NCBI GenBank assembly: GCA_965660625.1
Contig: CBFIAR010000009.1
Coordinates: 76,688-140,687, forward strand
DNA: 64,000 nucleotides
Direction of reading: 5' to 3'
Source of the DNA: Glaciecola sp965660625
GTDB taxonomy: Bacteria > Pseudomonadota > Gammaproteobacteria > Enterobacterales > Alteromonadaceae
The notes under the pieces are model-generated. The model did no database searches. It worked only from the letters and a program-made list of their open reading frames with translations, and was not told the DNA's origin. Below are positions 52,175 through 61,977 of the stretch, piece by piece. The position numbers and the translations under genes were made by a program. How positions within the stretch are numbered: position 1 is the first letter of the stretch; every line of letters begins with the position of its first letter.

Positions 52175-53623
52175 CTATTTCACCAGATGAAATTCAGTTT
52201 GCCTGCCGTCCATATACGTAACCGTCTTACCATCAAAAAAAGCATTCTCTTCAAGCATTATTCTAATTTCTTTGCCCCATTGCTCAATGAATGTTGCTGC
52301 ATTCAGCTCAATTGAATACGCCGTATTTGCATGCAGCGGGTAGTCTCCCTGAATTGGTACACCGCCCTGCGAATCCCACATTCCAAGCGTCGTTCCGGCC
52401 GCATGACCATGATAACCAAGAGGATGTGTATAAATGGAGGGCTTAATGCCTTCGTCAACAGCCTGACTGCGCGCTACTTTTAATATCTCGTTACCCGTTT
52501 TACCTACTTCAAATAAATCGGTGAAAATATCCTGCAGACGGTTTCCATTCTTCAATGCAACTTTCAAGTAATCAGGTGCATCTAGTTCCCCTTCATTCAA
52601 CACATAGGCGTGTTGTTGCTGATCGGTATTCAGGCGCAAATAGTTTATGCCAAAATCCATATGCAACAAATCGCCGCGCTGAACAACCTGAGGCTCTGCG
52701 CGTTTGCTAAAAGCTTCGATATGATTAAATTTTTCTGCACTTGCTCTTTGAATGCTCACGCTAGGATGAAACCAGTTTGTTAATGCCAATGAGCGGCTCT
52801 TGTCTCGCAGCCACCAAACGATATCGTCAGTAGTGGTGATCCCCGGTTTTATAAATCCGCTAGTGTAAGCCTCTTTAATAATAGCGTGGCCAATTTTAAC
52901 GATGGTTGGATAGAGCTCCATTTCAAGTTGAGTGCGGGTTTCTAGCCATGCAATAGCTAACTTTTCTGAAGAGACTATTCGCTTAGCTAGCTCATTGCCC
53001 AACTTTTCGGTGAATGCAAGATATTCGGTAGCAGTGATGCCGTCTGCCAATGCAAAATGCTCTGATTTATTAATGGCAATTTTTTTCGGATTAATCTGTG
53101 CGATTAAATCGACAAGTCGCTGCCATTGATCAGGTTCTTCCTCTTTATCCCATGCTTTTTTGAACAAGGTATCTACTTGATAACGAGCAACCGCATAGCG
53201 CTCTAAAGGTTTGCTTTCACCTGGGTCTACAATTAGCAAGATGGTGCGTCTGCGGGCTGATAGCCAAGTTGACGGTAGCATCGTTTTCAATACAGGGTCT
53301 TCGTTATATTCGCGCGATATTAAAAGCCACATATCAATACCTTCTCTGCGCATAAGCTGAGGTAAGGTATTGTTCAGTTTGTCGCTTAATAGTTTGTCGA
53401 TGGTGGCTGAACGCTCACGCATGGGCATGATTTGATCGTACACACTAGCTGACGACAATCGCTTGGCGTTATCTTGAGTTAACTCGCTCGCTAGCGTTTT
53501 AGATGAATAAAGCGCCATGAGTGAAAACAAAGAAAGCGCTGCCGTACTCAGGACTATTGATTGAAGCCTTGACGCCAGCGTATATATTCTTCTCAGTCTT
53601 ATCGTGTTGTTCTGCATGAACAT
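52175..53623 (-). CDS. Secreted M24-family metallopeptidase (Xaa-Pro aminopeptidase-like)
   Basis: The 482-residue protein has an N-terminal hydrophobic segment (about residues 16-45, ending SKTLASEL) suggesting export, a creatinase-like N-domain and a C-terminal pita-bread domain with the metal-binding residues in LLHMDFGINYL, NTDQQQHAYV, HPLGYHGHAAG, SIELNAATF and MLEENAFF. The likely role is removing amino acids next to proline in the periplasm. It precedes no partner; the amylase gene on the same strand ends 41 bp upstream of it, so the two may share a transcript. Confidence 0.88.
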   Translation of the reverse strand: MFMQNNTIRLRRIYTLASRLQSIVLSTAALSLFSLMALYSSKTLASELTQDNAKRLSSASVYDQIMPMRERSATIDKLLSDKLNNTLPQLMRREGIDMWLLISREYNEDPVLKTMLPSTWLSARRRTILLIVDPGESKPLERYAVARYQVDTLFKKAWDKEEEPDQWQRLVDLIAQINPKKIAINKSEHFALADGITATEYLAFTEKLGNELAKRIVSSEKLAIAWLETRTQLEMELYPTIVKIGHAIIKEAYTSGFIKPGITTTDDIVWWLRDKSRSLALTNWFHPSVSIQRASAEKFNHIEAFSKRAEPQVVQRGDLLHMDFGINYLRLNTDQQQHAYVLNEGELDAPDYLKVALKNGNRLQDIFTDLFEVGKTGNEILKVARSQAVDEGIKPSIYTHPLGYHGHAAGTTLGMWDSQGGVPIQGDYPLHANTAYSIELNAATFIEQWGKEIRIMLEENAFFDGKTVTYMDGRQTEFHLVK

Positions 53624-53664
53624 TCCCGCAATTGTAAACTTTATCGAAGTATATCTAAAGCCGG

Positions 53665-55731
53665 CTAAAATGCGAAACGTTTGCTCATTTCATTACCGCT
53701 GCCATCGCGCACAAGCACTTTCAACTCTTCCATCGATGCTATCGCTTCTGGCATCACAATAGCTCTATAAGGCTGCGTATTGTCCATAGATATAAAGGTT
53801 TCGATTCCATCTTTGTTCACTAGGTAAAAATCAACTTCGGCAAGAGGTAATGCCTTCTGTTCGCCAAAAGTCAAATTCACGGGAATAAACAAGCGCTTAT
53901 TATCAATATACGTTCCAGGCATTGTGACATTAAATATTTCGCTGCCTTTATGTGTTTGATCAGCTTTTAATAATACAAAACTCAAGGGTTCTAAGCTTGT
54001 GGTTAATTTTCCCTGTTGTACTTTTGCGTTGTTACCAAAAACGCTTGAATAACTAAATGAATCAACGTTTAGCGACACATTTTGTGTTTGCATGCCCATA
54101 TTAAAAATAGCCAAGTACTCTACTTTTTCATCAGTATCAATGCGAGAAAACGCGACGATTCTTTTAGTATTATTTATCAGTCTATTCTGATGAAGGCCAG
54201 TTCTTAGTGCTTTGTGTTCTTTGCGCAGTTTCGCAAATTTTTGCAAGGACTGGTATATAGGATGTCTCTGATTGAAGTTATCTTCCGCGGTCGTTTGACG
54301 CGAACCTATAAGCTTATTATCGTTGTACACTTCGACGAGAGAGGCATCCATATCTTCGCGCGCGTCAACGTCACCACCATCCCCCGTGAAGCCTTGTTCG
54401 TCACCGTAGTACACAACAGGTATGCCGCGTGACAAATACATAAATGCGTGACCAAGTACGCTTCGCTGCAGCTTTTCAGCTTCTGAAACGTTGTCGAAGC
54501 CTTCATTGATAAAAAAACCAACACGACCAGCATCGTGGTTGCCTAAGAAGTTCATGAGTAATTCGGGTGATGAATCGGCATCTCGATAATAATCGTCATT
54601 GTCGAATAACTGCCCCAGGCGGGTAACGTCTTTATTATGGAAAAGACTGTCTTTCACGTTAAAGTGAAAGCCGAAATCTAGCACAGAAGGCAATTTTCCA
54701 GTGGTAGTAAATTTGCTCAATACAGCAGGGTTACCATCATACACTTCTCCAAATATATGAAAGTTAGGAATACCGGTGCTTTTGGCGTGCGCAACAATAT
54801 GGGGTCCGAAACTTTGCCAAAAGCTTAAATCAACGTGTTTGACTGTATCGATCCTAAATCCATCTGGTTTAAATTCATCAATGATGTTTTTGAAGATTTC
54901 AGTCATCCCCTCAACAACCTCAGGATTGGCTGTATTTAAATCATCAAGCCCTGCAAAGTCGCCGTTTACAACACTCTCGCCTTGCCAATAGCTATCTCCT
55001 TGATTATTGTAATACTTAGAGTCGTTTAGCCATTCTGGAAACTTTACTGCTTTTTCAGCATCAAGTAGGAAAGGCGTGTAAGCATCGCCACTTTGGAGTT
55101 GTTCAGTACTTTTGTACTGACAGCCGGGCTCTTCTTTTATGAAAGTACCGTCAAGCTTATGGCATTCTTTGTATTTGATAACATCGGCGGTGTGGTTAGT
55201 GATAATGTCAAAAAAGACTTTCATTCCGCGCGCATGAGCTGCATCAATTAAACTGCGAAGATCTTGATTACTGCCGAAATGGGGATCAATTTCCGTAAAG
55301 TCGATAACCCAATATCCGTGGTGGCCAAAGCCGTCGCTTTGCACTGCGCGGTTTCTCAGCAACGGTGTCATCCAAATTGCGGTGACGCCCATGTCTTGAA
55401 TATAGTCTAGCTTCGCCTCAATACCTTGAATATCGCCGCCGTGAAATGCCCATTTGGAGGTCTTATCAAGCCCACCAAACGAAATCGGTCGATTAGGATC
55501 GCCATTGTCATTGGTCGGATCGGCATTGTGAAAACGGTCTGGCATCACAAAATAAAAAATATCGTCTTTAATATCTCGCGTTAAGTATTCGGTATTTTTG
55601 GCTGCAATGCTATCGTCAAGGGCCTTAGATGACTCACTCGACTTTTGCGAGCAAGCGCCCAAAGCAACGAGAACTGAACTGAGAATCAATGTTTTTATGA
55701 TGTAAGTATTTGCTAAACTACGTATTTTCAT
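53665..55731 (-). CDS. Lipoprotein alpha-amylase family glycosidase (GH13)
   Basis: The 688-residue protein has a lipoprotein signal with lipobox LVALGAC (Cys near residue 27), so it is probably anchored in a membrane facing the periplasm or surface. The GH13 barrel motifs are present: DIITNHTAD, DGFRIDTVKHV (nucleophile Asp), IFGEVYDG (acid/base Glu) and FLGNHDAG. An all-beta C-terminal domain and a further region (PVNLTFGEQKALP) follow. It likely hydrolyses alpha-1,4-glucans such as starch or glycogen-derived oligosaccharides. Confidence 0.92.
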   Translation of the reverse strand: MKIRSLANTYIIKTLILSSVLVALGACSQKSSESSKALDDSIAAKNTEYLTRDIKDDIFYFVMPDRFHNADPTNDNGDPNRPISFGGLDKTSKWAFHGGDIQGIEAKLDYIQDMGVTAIWMTPLLRNRAVQSDGFGHHGYWVIDFTEIDPHFGSNQDLRSLIDAAHARGMKVFFDIITNHTADVIKYKECHKLDGTFIKEEPGCQYKSTEQLQSGDAYTPFLLDAEKAVKFPEWLNDSKYYNNQGDSYWQGESVVNGDFAGLDDLNTANPEVVEGMTEIFKNIIDEFKPDGFRIDTVKHVDLSFWQSFGPHIVAHAKSTGIPNFHIFGEVYDGNPAVLSKFTTTGKLPSVLDFGFHFNVKDSLFHNKDVTRLGQLFDNDDYYRDADSSPELLMNFLGNHDAGRVGFFINEGFDNVSEAEKLQRSVLGHAFMYLSRGIPVVYYGDEQGFTGDGGDVDAREDMDASLVEVYNDNKLIGSRQTTAEDNFNQRHPIYQSLQKFAKLRKEHKALRTGLHQNRLINNTKRIVAFSRIDTDEKVEYLAIFNMGMQTQNVSLNVDSFSYSSVFGNNAKVQQGKLTTSLEPLSFVLLKADQTHKGSEIFNVTMPGTYIDNKRLFIPVNLTFGEQKALPLAEVDFYLVNKDGIETFISMDNTQPYRAIVMPEAIASMEELKVLVRDGSGNEMSKRFAF

Positions 55732-55836
55732 TTCAATGCTGTTTCCGTGTCTTCATGTTGAGTTCTGCCGCTTCTATTAACAAATAATGCGAGACATTTG
55801 TATTTGATTTATCCGTCTATTCCGCAAATAGGAGAC

Positions 55837-56808
55837 CTAAGGAACGTCATGTCCTCTGGCAGTTTGAAATAACAAATACCAGTCTTCTCGCGATAAATTG
55901 ACTTTGCCCGCTTGGGCACATTCCCTTATTCGGCCTATATGTGTAGTACCAATCACTGGTTGGATATTGAATGGATGCTTCAATAACCAAGCTAATAATA
56001 TGGCGTTCGGACTACTGGAATATCGATTGGCAAGTTGACCAATTAATTTTGTTGTTGCCAATTCAGCGGGTGATGGGCTGGCGCTTGGCTTGCCGGTAAA
56101 AATGCCTTGTGCCAGAGGTGACCAAGCTTGCAGTTGGATATTTTGTTGCTCACAGAATTCCATCGTCCCACGCGGAAATCCGCTTTGGCTGCCCTCTTTC
56201 ATATTGGTCGTGATGCTTTCTTCAACGAAGTCGGCATGCTGCAAGCTCATTTGCAGTTGATTCGCAATAATAGGAACTGAAATTGCCGACTGTAGCCACG
56301 CAATTTGACCGGCGTGCATATTCGACACTGCCAAATGTGAAAACTTACCCTGCTTGTGCAGTTTTTCGAGTGCTTCAGCTGAGTCATCAAGGTCCATTAA
56401 AGGATCAGGGCGATGAAGAAACAGGACATCAACGTTCTCAGATTGCAGGCGTCGCAAACTGCTATTTAACGCAGACGTTATCCACTCGGGCGACAAGTCA
56501 TATTGTTTAACATTATGTGCGGGTGTTAGCTTGATCCCCACCTTGGTTTGCAACACCATTTTTTTACGCAAAGAAGGTGTTGCTTTGAGTACTTGTCCAA
56601 ACACTTCCTCGGCTTTTCCGAATGTGTAAATATCAGCTAAATCAAATACATTTATCTTATTTTCTAGACAAGTTTCAATAATTTGCTGCGCTTCCTTCAC
56701 CTCTTTTTCTTCTGCAGGAGCATCGCTCCAACCGCCACCCAATCCCATGCAACCATAAACGAGTTGGCTAGCTTGAGGGTAGTGGTCATGGATAGGAATT
56801 TCTGTCAT
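55837..56808 (-). CDS. Aldo/keto reductase, YdhF-like
   Basis: The 323-residue TIM-barrel protein has the catalytic Asp and Tyr in NVFDLADIYTFGKAEE, the Lys in LQTKVGI and the LFLHRPDPLMDLDD segment specific to the YdhF group, and it ends in RGHDVP like YdhF (GYDVP). The physiological substrate is unknown. AAAGAG lies upstream of the ATG. The amylase gene upstream in the window is on the same strand but 105 bp away. Confidence 0.9.
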   Translation of the reverse strand: MTEIPIHDHYPQASQLVYGCMGLGGGWSDAPAEEKEVKEAQQIIETCLENKINVFDLADIYTFGKAEEVFGQVLKATPSLRKKMVLQTKVGIKLTPAHNVKQYDLSPEWITSALNSSLRRLQSENVDVLFLHRPDPLMDLDDSAEALEKLHKQGKFSHLAVSNMHAGQIAWLQSAISVPIIANQLQMSLQHADFVEESITTNMKEGSQSGFPRGTMEFCEQQNIQLQAWSPLAQGIFTGKPSASPSPAELATTKLIGQLANRYSSSPNAILLAWLLKHPFNIQPVIGTTHIGRIRECAQAGKVNLSREDWYLLFQTARGHDVP

Positions 56809-57249
56809 CTTGATGATCTCTTTAGATAGTTAAATAAATGTAACAGCAAACGGCCCATGCTGATGAATGAATACGTATGCGGAGACGTTTTCCTTCATCG
56901 GACTGTCACGGTTTAAAGTGGTAGTAGTGTAGAGATTCGGTGTAAATTAGCAAATCTTAACGTTCGCAAAAAGTAACATTAGAATGCAATGGAAAAAGAA
57001 AAAAGGTTGAATAAGTGACTGTTTTGAGGTCAATGATGGAAGTTAGTCTCGAAACGCTTGTTTATGACAAGAACGATTTAAACGTTAAATTAGCTCGTTG
57101 AACTGAATTTGTCATTAATTTTGAGATAAATAGAATAAAAATGAAATAATTTATAGTAATCTAGGATCTACACTAAGGCAGCAAAATAGATGAGTTAATC
57201 AGAACGTTGCACCAAGTAATAATAAGAACCAAATAGTCAAAGGGACAGC
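56809..57249. other. Intergenic region between YdhF-like and DinB-like genes
   Basis: This 441-bp A/T-rich region separates two divergent genes and should hold their promoters. I looked for small ORFs, tRNA-like folds, repeats and terminators and found none I can support. Confidence 0.4.
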
Positions 57250-57756
57250 ATGTCAAAAAGTTATATAGAATTAGTAGAACAAGCAATTAGCTTACTTGAT
57301 GACATTGGTCTTAGCGATTACAGAGAAGTTCTAGCTCCGTACTTTACTAGCAGTATTGGTAAGCATATCCGTCATATTGTTGACCATTTTCTGGCCTTGA
57401 AGGAAGCGAGTTGTAGCGGTCACATTAACTATAATAAACGCAATCGACATAGCGATATTGAACTCTCCCCAACAGCAGCTATTGCAGCATTTAAAAGTAT
57501 AACGGAATGGTTAAACCAAACCTGTAGCAATCAGTTATCCAATCAGCGTGTTTCAGTACTTACAGAAATAGACATTAGTGACACTAGGTCGACAAGCTGT
57601 GAGTCTACCTTTGAAAGAGAACTTGTCTTTGTAGCAAGTCACGCAATTCATCATTATGCGTTAATTCGCATTATTCGAAAGATGCAGGGAAAAGATTTAC
57701 CGGAATTCTTTGGTTACGCTCCCGCTACGATAACGCATTTGACGCATTCAGCGTAG
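57250..57756 (+). CDS. DinB-like four-helix protein
   Basis: The 168-residue protein is predicted mostly helical with histidines placed as in DinB/YfiT metalloproteins: SIGKHIRHIVDHF near residue 40 and ASHAIHHYALI near 135. Such proteins bind nickel or zinc and include thiol-dependent transferases, but most are uncharacterised. AAAGGGA lies before the ATG. Function is not assigned. Confidence 0.7.
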   Translation: MSKSYIELVEQAISLLDDIGLSDYREVLAPYFTSSIGKHIRHIVDHFLALKEASCSGHINYNKRNRHSDIELSPTAAIAAFKSITEWLNQTCSNQLSNQRVSVLTEIDISDTRSTSCESTFERELVFVASHAIHHYALIRIIRKMQGKDLPEFFGYAPATITHLTHSA

Positions 57757-57885
57757 ATTGCATCGCCTCCGCACCTCAGCAATAAAATCGAACAGACAAA
57801 ATTACTAGAGGGTAGCAATTCCACATTATTTTTGTGTGTTTGCGTGCTATTATACGCGCAATTACTTCTTATTCAGCACTAAACT

Positions 57886-58449
57886 ATGTCTATAGAAACT
57901 ACGTTACATGATCGCAGCGACAGCAAATGCGAGCTTTGCACTGGCACCGATAATCTGTCGGTTTACCCCTTACCGCATTCACCTGATGAAACCGCTAATT
58001 GCGCTGTATTGGTCTGTGCCACTTGTTTGGCGCAGATTCAAGACGCTGCTGAATTAGATATGAAGCACTGGCGTTGTTTGAACGATGCAATGTGGTCCAC
58101 CGTTCCAGCAGTGCAGGTGTTGGCCTATCGCCTACTGCATAAATGTAGCGCAGAATCATGGGCACAAGATGCAATTGATATGCTGTATTTGGATGACGAA
58201 ACTAAGGCGTGGGCTGATTCAGGCGTGGCAGACGACCGCGAGCCAACGCTTGACGTTAACGGTGTCCCATTAGCTACTGGTGATGCCGTTACTATCATTA
58301 AAGACTTGGATGTGAAAGGCGCAAACTTTACGGCTAAACGCGGCACCCCTGTACGCAACATTGGTCTTAGCGATAACCCTTTGCACATTGAGGGGAAAGT
58401 GAATGGTCAGCGAATTGTTATTATCGCGGCTTACACCAAAAAGAACTAA
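57886..58449 (+). CDS. PhnA/YjdM domain protein
   Basis: The 187-residue protein has an N-terminal zinc-ribbon pair CELCTGTDNL and CATCLAQI and the C-terminal PhnA domain DVNGVPLATGDAVTIIKDL followed by KRGTPVRNIGL. Despite the name PhnA, the family is not shown to act in phosphonate breakdown. It is convergent with the acyltransferase gene, whose stop lies two bases away. Confidence 0.9.
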   Translation: MSIETTLHDRSDSKCELCTGTDNLSVYPLPHSPDETANCAVLVCATCLAQIQDAAELDMKHWRCLNDAMWSTVPAVQVLAYRLLHKCSAESWAQDAIDMLYLDDETKAWADSGVADDREPTLDVNGVPLATGDAVTIIKDLDVKGANFTAKRGTPVRNIGLSDNPLHIEGKVNGQRIVIIAAYTKKN

Positions 58450-58451
58450 TA

Positions 58452-60209
58452 CTATTGATTTGGGGTCCAGTCGCGATAAGCCTCATAATCCTTGCCAACG
58501 TAGAGTTTTAGCAATTTTTCTGGGGCGCTAGGAAAGTGTACGCTGAGCAAAAGGCCTGGCGTGTGGTTAAAACTCTTATCGATACCAAGGGCATGAAATT
58601 TAGCGCCCATTTTTAGATATTGACGCGCCAACACAGGCATGTCTTTACCGTCATTTTCAATACTCTTTAAAAATGTGGTCAGTTGATCTTTTAAATTGAC
58701 CTGTTGAGCCAGTTCGTCAATTTCTATATGACTTGTGAACTCAAATGGATTTACCGCATCAACTTGCGATGAACTTTGTATGTCTATTAAGCCTTGCTCA
58801 ATGAGTTTGACACTGCGCGGATCGAACAACTTACTAATCGATACCGTTCCGTACAATGTTCTATATTGGGGGAATTTAGCTGCGAATCGGCCAATGCCTT
58901 TCCAAAGTAGCAGCAAGCCTTGATACGACCCTTGCATTTCCGGAACCAGAAAAGACCGACCCATTTCCATACAGGGACCTTGTTGATTCACAAAGCTGGG
59001 TTTGAAATTGAACATCTTTTGTAAGTACAAACCTGCGGGACCCTGTTGTTCCATTAATTTATCAGTGAGTCCCATGCGATACGCACCGACAATTTTAGGC
59101 TCTGTATTTTTAACGATAAATAAATGTGTGTATGTTGCATCAAACTCATCCGTGTCTAGGGCCTGTCCGCTACCTTCATTATGCATTCTAAAAACGATTT
59201 CACGTAATCGAGCAATTTCCTGAACTACCAAGGGTAGTTGAGATTGATAGCCGAAATAAACCGAATATTCCTTGTTTTCAAACAGCAGTTGTTCATTTGG
59301 CAACGCTTTAATTTCACTGATTAAGTGTTCAGGGGTAATTTCATCAATAATCGCTAACGGCTCTGTTACGGAGTCGGCAGGCCATTGATAACGCCAGCGA
59401 AGATCCTGAGCATAACTCAGAGATCTGCACAATATGGCTTTATCGCTGTGATTAAGTTGTTTATCAAACTGCTTTTGTTGAATAGCATGACCGGTGTTAA
59501 TAATGATCTTAGCACCAGTTTTATTCAGCAATTCGCGCCCTAAAAATAACATTCTTAATTTAAAGTAAATTTTTTCAATACGATAAAAGTTAGCGCTATT
59601 CTGACCATTGACGAAAATAGGCACAAATTGGCAGCTATCGATACTAACAAGACGGCCAACAAGTTTATTCCAAATATGCTCACTAATGCCTGTTTTGGCT
59701 TTTTGGTAATACGATACTTTTCCTGCGGGAAAAATCAGCAGAGCGCCTTGTGACTGCACATGTTTAACGCAGTGACGCAGCGAGGGGCCATTTTTCGGAT
59801 CATTTGCAGACAGTGGATTAGTGAAAATAAAATAATCAGAAATTTCCTTAAAAATGCCGAGGCCCTTATTTGCCAGTACTTTTAAATCGGGGCGCACTTC
59901 ACCAATTAAACGCGCAAGTATAACCCCTTCAATACCGCCAAATGGATGGTTGCTGGCTATCACTACGGGGCCTGTTCTGGGTATTTTACTTTGTAATTCT
60001 TTTGCGCCTTGAATATCTAATTCAAGTATTTCTATTAGTCGGTCTGAGAAGTCTTCTTTGCTCAAGCCTTGCATTTCGTGTTGGCGATATAACATATCCA
60101 TTTTTTTGATGCCTAGCAGACGGTCACCAAACCAAATAAGGGCTTTTTTGGCGACAGTTGGATTTGGCAATATGTTACGAATACTGATGATGTGTGGCAT
60201 GGATTCCAT
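58452..60209 (-). CDS. Two-domain acyltransferase, OlsF-like ornithine lipid synthase
   Basis: The 585-residue protein fuses two acyltransferase modules. The N-terminal PlsC-like domain (about residues 40-300) has SNHPFGGIEGVILARL, a variant of the HxxxxD motif, with IFPAGKVS. The C-terminal GNAT/hemolysin-like domain (about 320-585) has RLREIVFRMHNEGSG and DTDEFDATYTHLFIV, characteristic of OlsB. Known OlsF proteins combine OlsA-like and OlsB-like domains in the same order and make ornithine lipids. The function is inferred from this architecture; OlsB-like siderophore or lipid acyltransferases are alternatives. Confidence 0.75.
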   Translation of the reverse strand: MESMPHIISIRNILPNPTVAKKALIWFGDRLLGIKKMDMLYRQHEMQGLSKEDFSDRLIEILELDIQGAKELQSKIPRTGPVVIASNHPFGGIEGVILARLIGEVRPDLKVLANKGLGIFKEISDYFIFTNPLSANDPKNGPSLRHCVKHVQSQGALLIFPAGKVSYYQKAKTGISEHIWNKLVGRLVSIDSCQFVPIFVNGQNSANFYRIEKIYFKLRMLFLGRELLNKTGAKIIINTGHAIQQKQFDKQLNHSDKAILCRSLSYAQDLRWRYQWPADSVTEPLAIIDEITPEHLISEIKALPNEQLLFENKEYSVYFGYQSQLPLVVQEIARLREIVFRMHNEGSGQALDTDEFDATYTHLFIVKNTEPKIVGAYRMGLTDKLMEQQGPAGLYLQKMFNFKPSFVNQQGPCMEMGRSFLVPEMQGSYQGLLLLWKGIGRFAAKFPQYRTLYGTVSISKLFDPRSVKLIEQGLIDIQSSSQVDAVNPFEFTSHIEIDELAQQVNLKDQLTTFLKSIENDGKDMPVLARQYLKMGAKFHALGIDKSFNHTPGLLLSVHFPSAPEKLLKLYVGKDYEAYRDWTPNQ

Positions 60210-60417
60210 TGTTTTTGAATGAAGAATATCTAAACGATAGTTACTGATAGAAAGAAGATTATCCTTTTTTCTTACATTTTGTTAGTGCTGCTTTCGTGTG
60301 GTTTAACAAAATATTGGTTTACCCATGCCCGTCTAATCTTTATGAGCAACTAAACTAATACTCATTTTTCTCCTGCTATAAATAATTGATTAACTTATAA
60401 AAAAATAAGAGAAACGC

Positions 60418-60837
60418 ATGCTACTGATGTCTCAGATACATATCGATATTGCTAGAAACTCAACGGATGATTTCAACTTGTTTCATAATAAGGATCGTTG
60501 GCATTGGGTGCGCGGCAATCCATTTGAGGGCCCTATAGCGCTCGGGTTTCCGTTGGGGTGCGTTATTGAGAAGCTCTGCAAAGTAATGACGCCATCAACA
60601 TTCTCGTAGGGCCTGACATTTCTGATGATGCAAATGAATTTAGTCCAGAATCGAACAGCAAAAAAGCAAGTTGTTCAAGAATGTGTTGCCTATGCCAACG
60701 AAGAGACACCTTTGTGTATCGCAAAAGTCAGATTGATTCCATTAAATAGTTTAATAAGCAAATGTTCTGATGAAATAGACGAGTTTTTTTGCCCGTTTCG
60801 GCTTCAAATAAGGCATAATATGAGGCGAGTTTTATGA
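60418..60837 (+). pseudogene. Decayed gene, hotdog/MaoC-like N-terminus
   Basis: The first frame (60418-60609) reads IDIARNSTDDFNLFHNKDRW and GGNPFEGPIALGFPLG-like sequence, resembling the TGDFNPIH pattern of MaoC-like dehydratases, and stops at codon 64. Continuation of similar character occurs in other frames: ALQSNDAINILVGPDIS near 60570-60620, then VQECVAYANEETPLC from 60670 to the stop at 60837. At least two frameshifts are needed to rebuild one protein, so it is a remnant or contains sequencing errors. Family assignment is tentative. Confidence 0.6.
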
Positions 60838-60894
60838 CGCCTTTTATTTAGTCTTTTTTAAACCTTTTTTACACTTATGCATGGTGGATTTGGC

Positions 60895-61977
60895 ATGACG
60901 ACATCGCTTACTATTCAAACCCCAGATGACTGGCATTTACATTTTCGTGACGGCGAAATGCTGAAAGAAACAGTGCCTGCAACCGCACGTTGTTTTAAGC
61001 GTGCGATCGCAATGCCCAATTTGGTTCCACCGGTTACAACAACGCAAATGGCTTTAGCTTATAAACAGCGTATTTTGGGTGCAGTACCTCAAGGTGTTGC
61101 GTTTGAGCCATTGGTAACCTTGTTTCTAACCAATCAAACCACTGCGCAAGAAATAAAAGATGCTAAAGCGGCTGGCATTGTTGCATCGAAACTTTATCCG
61201 GCTGGGGCGACAACTAACTCTGATGCAGCAGTAAAGGGCATTAAGGCACTTTATCCTGTTTTTGAAGCGATGCAACAAGTCGGTATGCTGTTGCTTATTC
61301 ACGGCGAAGTAACCGAAGCGCATATTGATATATTCGATCGTGAAAAAGCGTTTATCGACATTTATTTGCGCGACATTGTGAATGATTTTCCAAACTTAAA
61401 AATTGTGTTTGAACATATCACAACGAAAGACGCGGTGGATTTTGTGCTGCAATCTTCAGATAACGTGGCGGCAACGATTACGCCACAACATTTATTGCTA
61501 AACCGCAATGATTTATTAGTTGGTGGCATTAAACCTCATAATTATTGCTTACCGGTGTTAAAACGCAATACTCATCAGCAAGCACTTAGAGCGGTGGTTG
61601 CATCCGGCTCTAAAAAATTCTTCCTAGGCACCGATTCAGCGCCTCACGAAAAGCATAAAAAAGAAAATGCCTGCGGTTGTGCCGGTTGCTATAGCGCTTG
61701 GAGTGCGATTGAGTTATATGCGCAGGTATTTGAAGATATCAATGCAATTGACAAGCTAGAAGGGTTTGCCAGCCATTACGGTCCTGATTTTTATGGATTA
61801 CCGCGTAATACCGGCACAATCACACTGAACAAACAAAGCTGGGAAGTTCCTAGCACAATTCAATTACCGACATTTGATGACACCTTCGATAGGACTCTTG
61901 AAAGATCTCTTGAGCCTTCCGGCGATGAAATAGTGCCATTTTTTGCAGGTGAAACCCTACAATGGAAATTAGCATGA
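60895..61977 (+). CDS. pyrC: Dihydroorotase PyrC
   Basis: PyrC interconverts N-carbamoyl-L-aspartate and dihydroorotate in pyrimidine synthesis. The 360-residue class II enzyme has the zinc ligands in DDWHLHFRDG, the carboxylated Lys in ASKLYPAGATTNSD, IHGEV, FEHITTKDAV and FLGTDSAPH. I use the ATG at 60895, with GGTGGA eight bases upstream, rather than the ATG six codons earlier. Its stop overlaps the start of dbpA (ATGA). Confidence 0.96.
   Translation: MTTSLTIQTPDDWHLHFRDGEMLKETVPATARCFKRAIAMPNLVPPVTTTQMALAYKQRILGAVPQGVAFEPLVTLFLTNQTTAQEIKDAKAAGIVASKLYPAGATTNSDAAVKGIKALYPVFEAMQQVGMLLLIHGEVTEAHIDIFDREKAFIDIYLRDIVNDFPNLKIVFEHITTKDAVDFVLQSSDNVAATITPQHLLLNRNDLLVGGIKPHNYCLPVLKRNTHQQALRAVVASGSKKFFLGTDSAPHEKHKKENACGCAGCYSAWSAIELYAQVFEDINAIDKLEGFASHYGPDFYGLPRNTGTITLNKQSWEVPSTIQLPTFDDTFDRTLERSLEPSGDEIVPFFAGETLQWKLA

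Noticed and set aside
54214..54533. Open frames on both strands within the amylase gene
   Set aside because: They are shadows of a conserved GH13 coding sequence.
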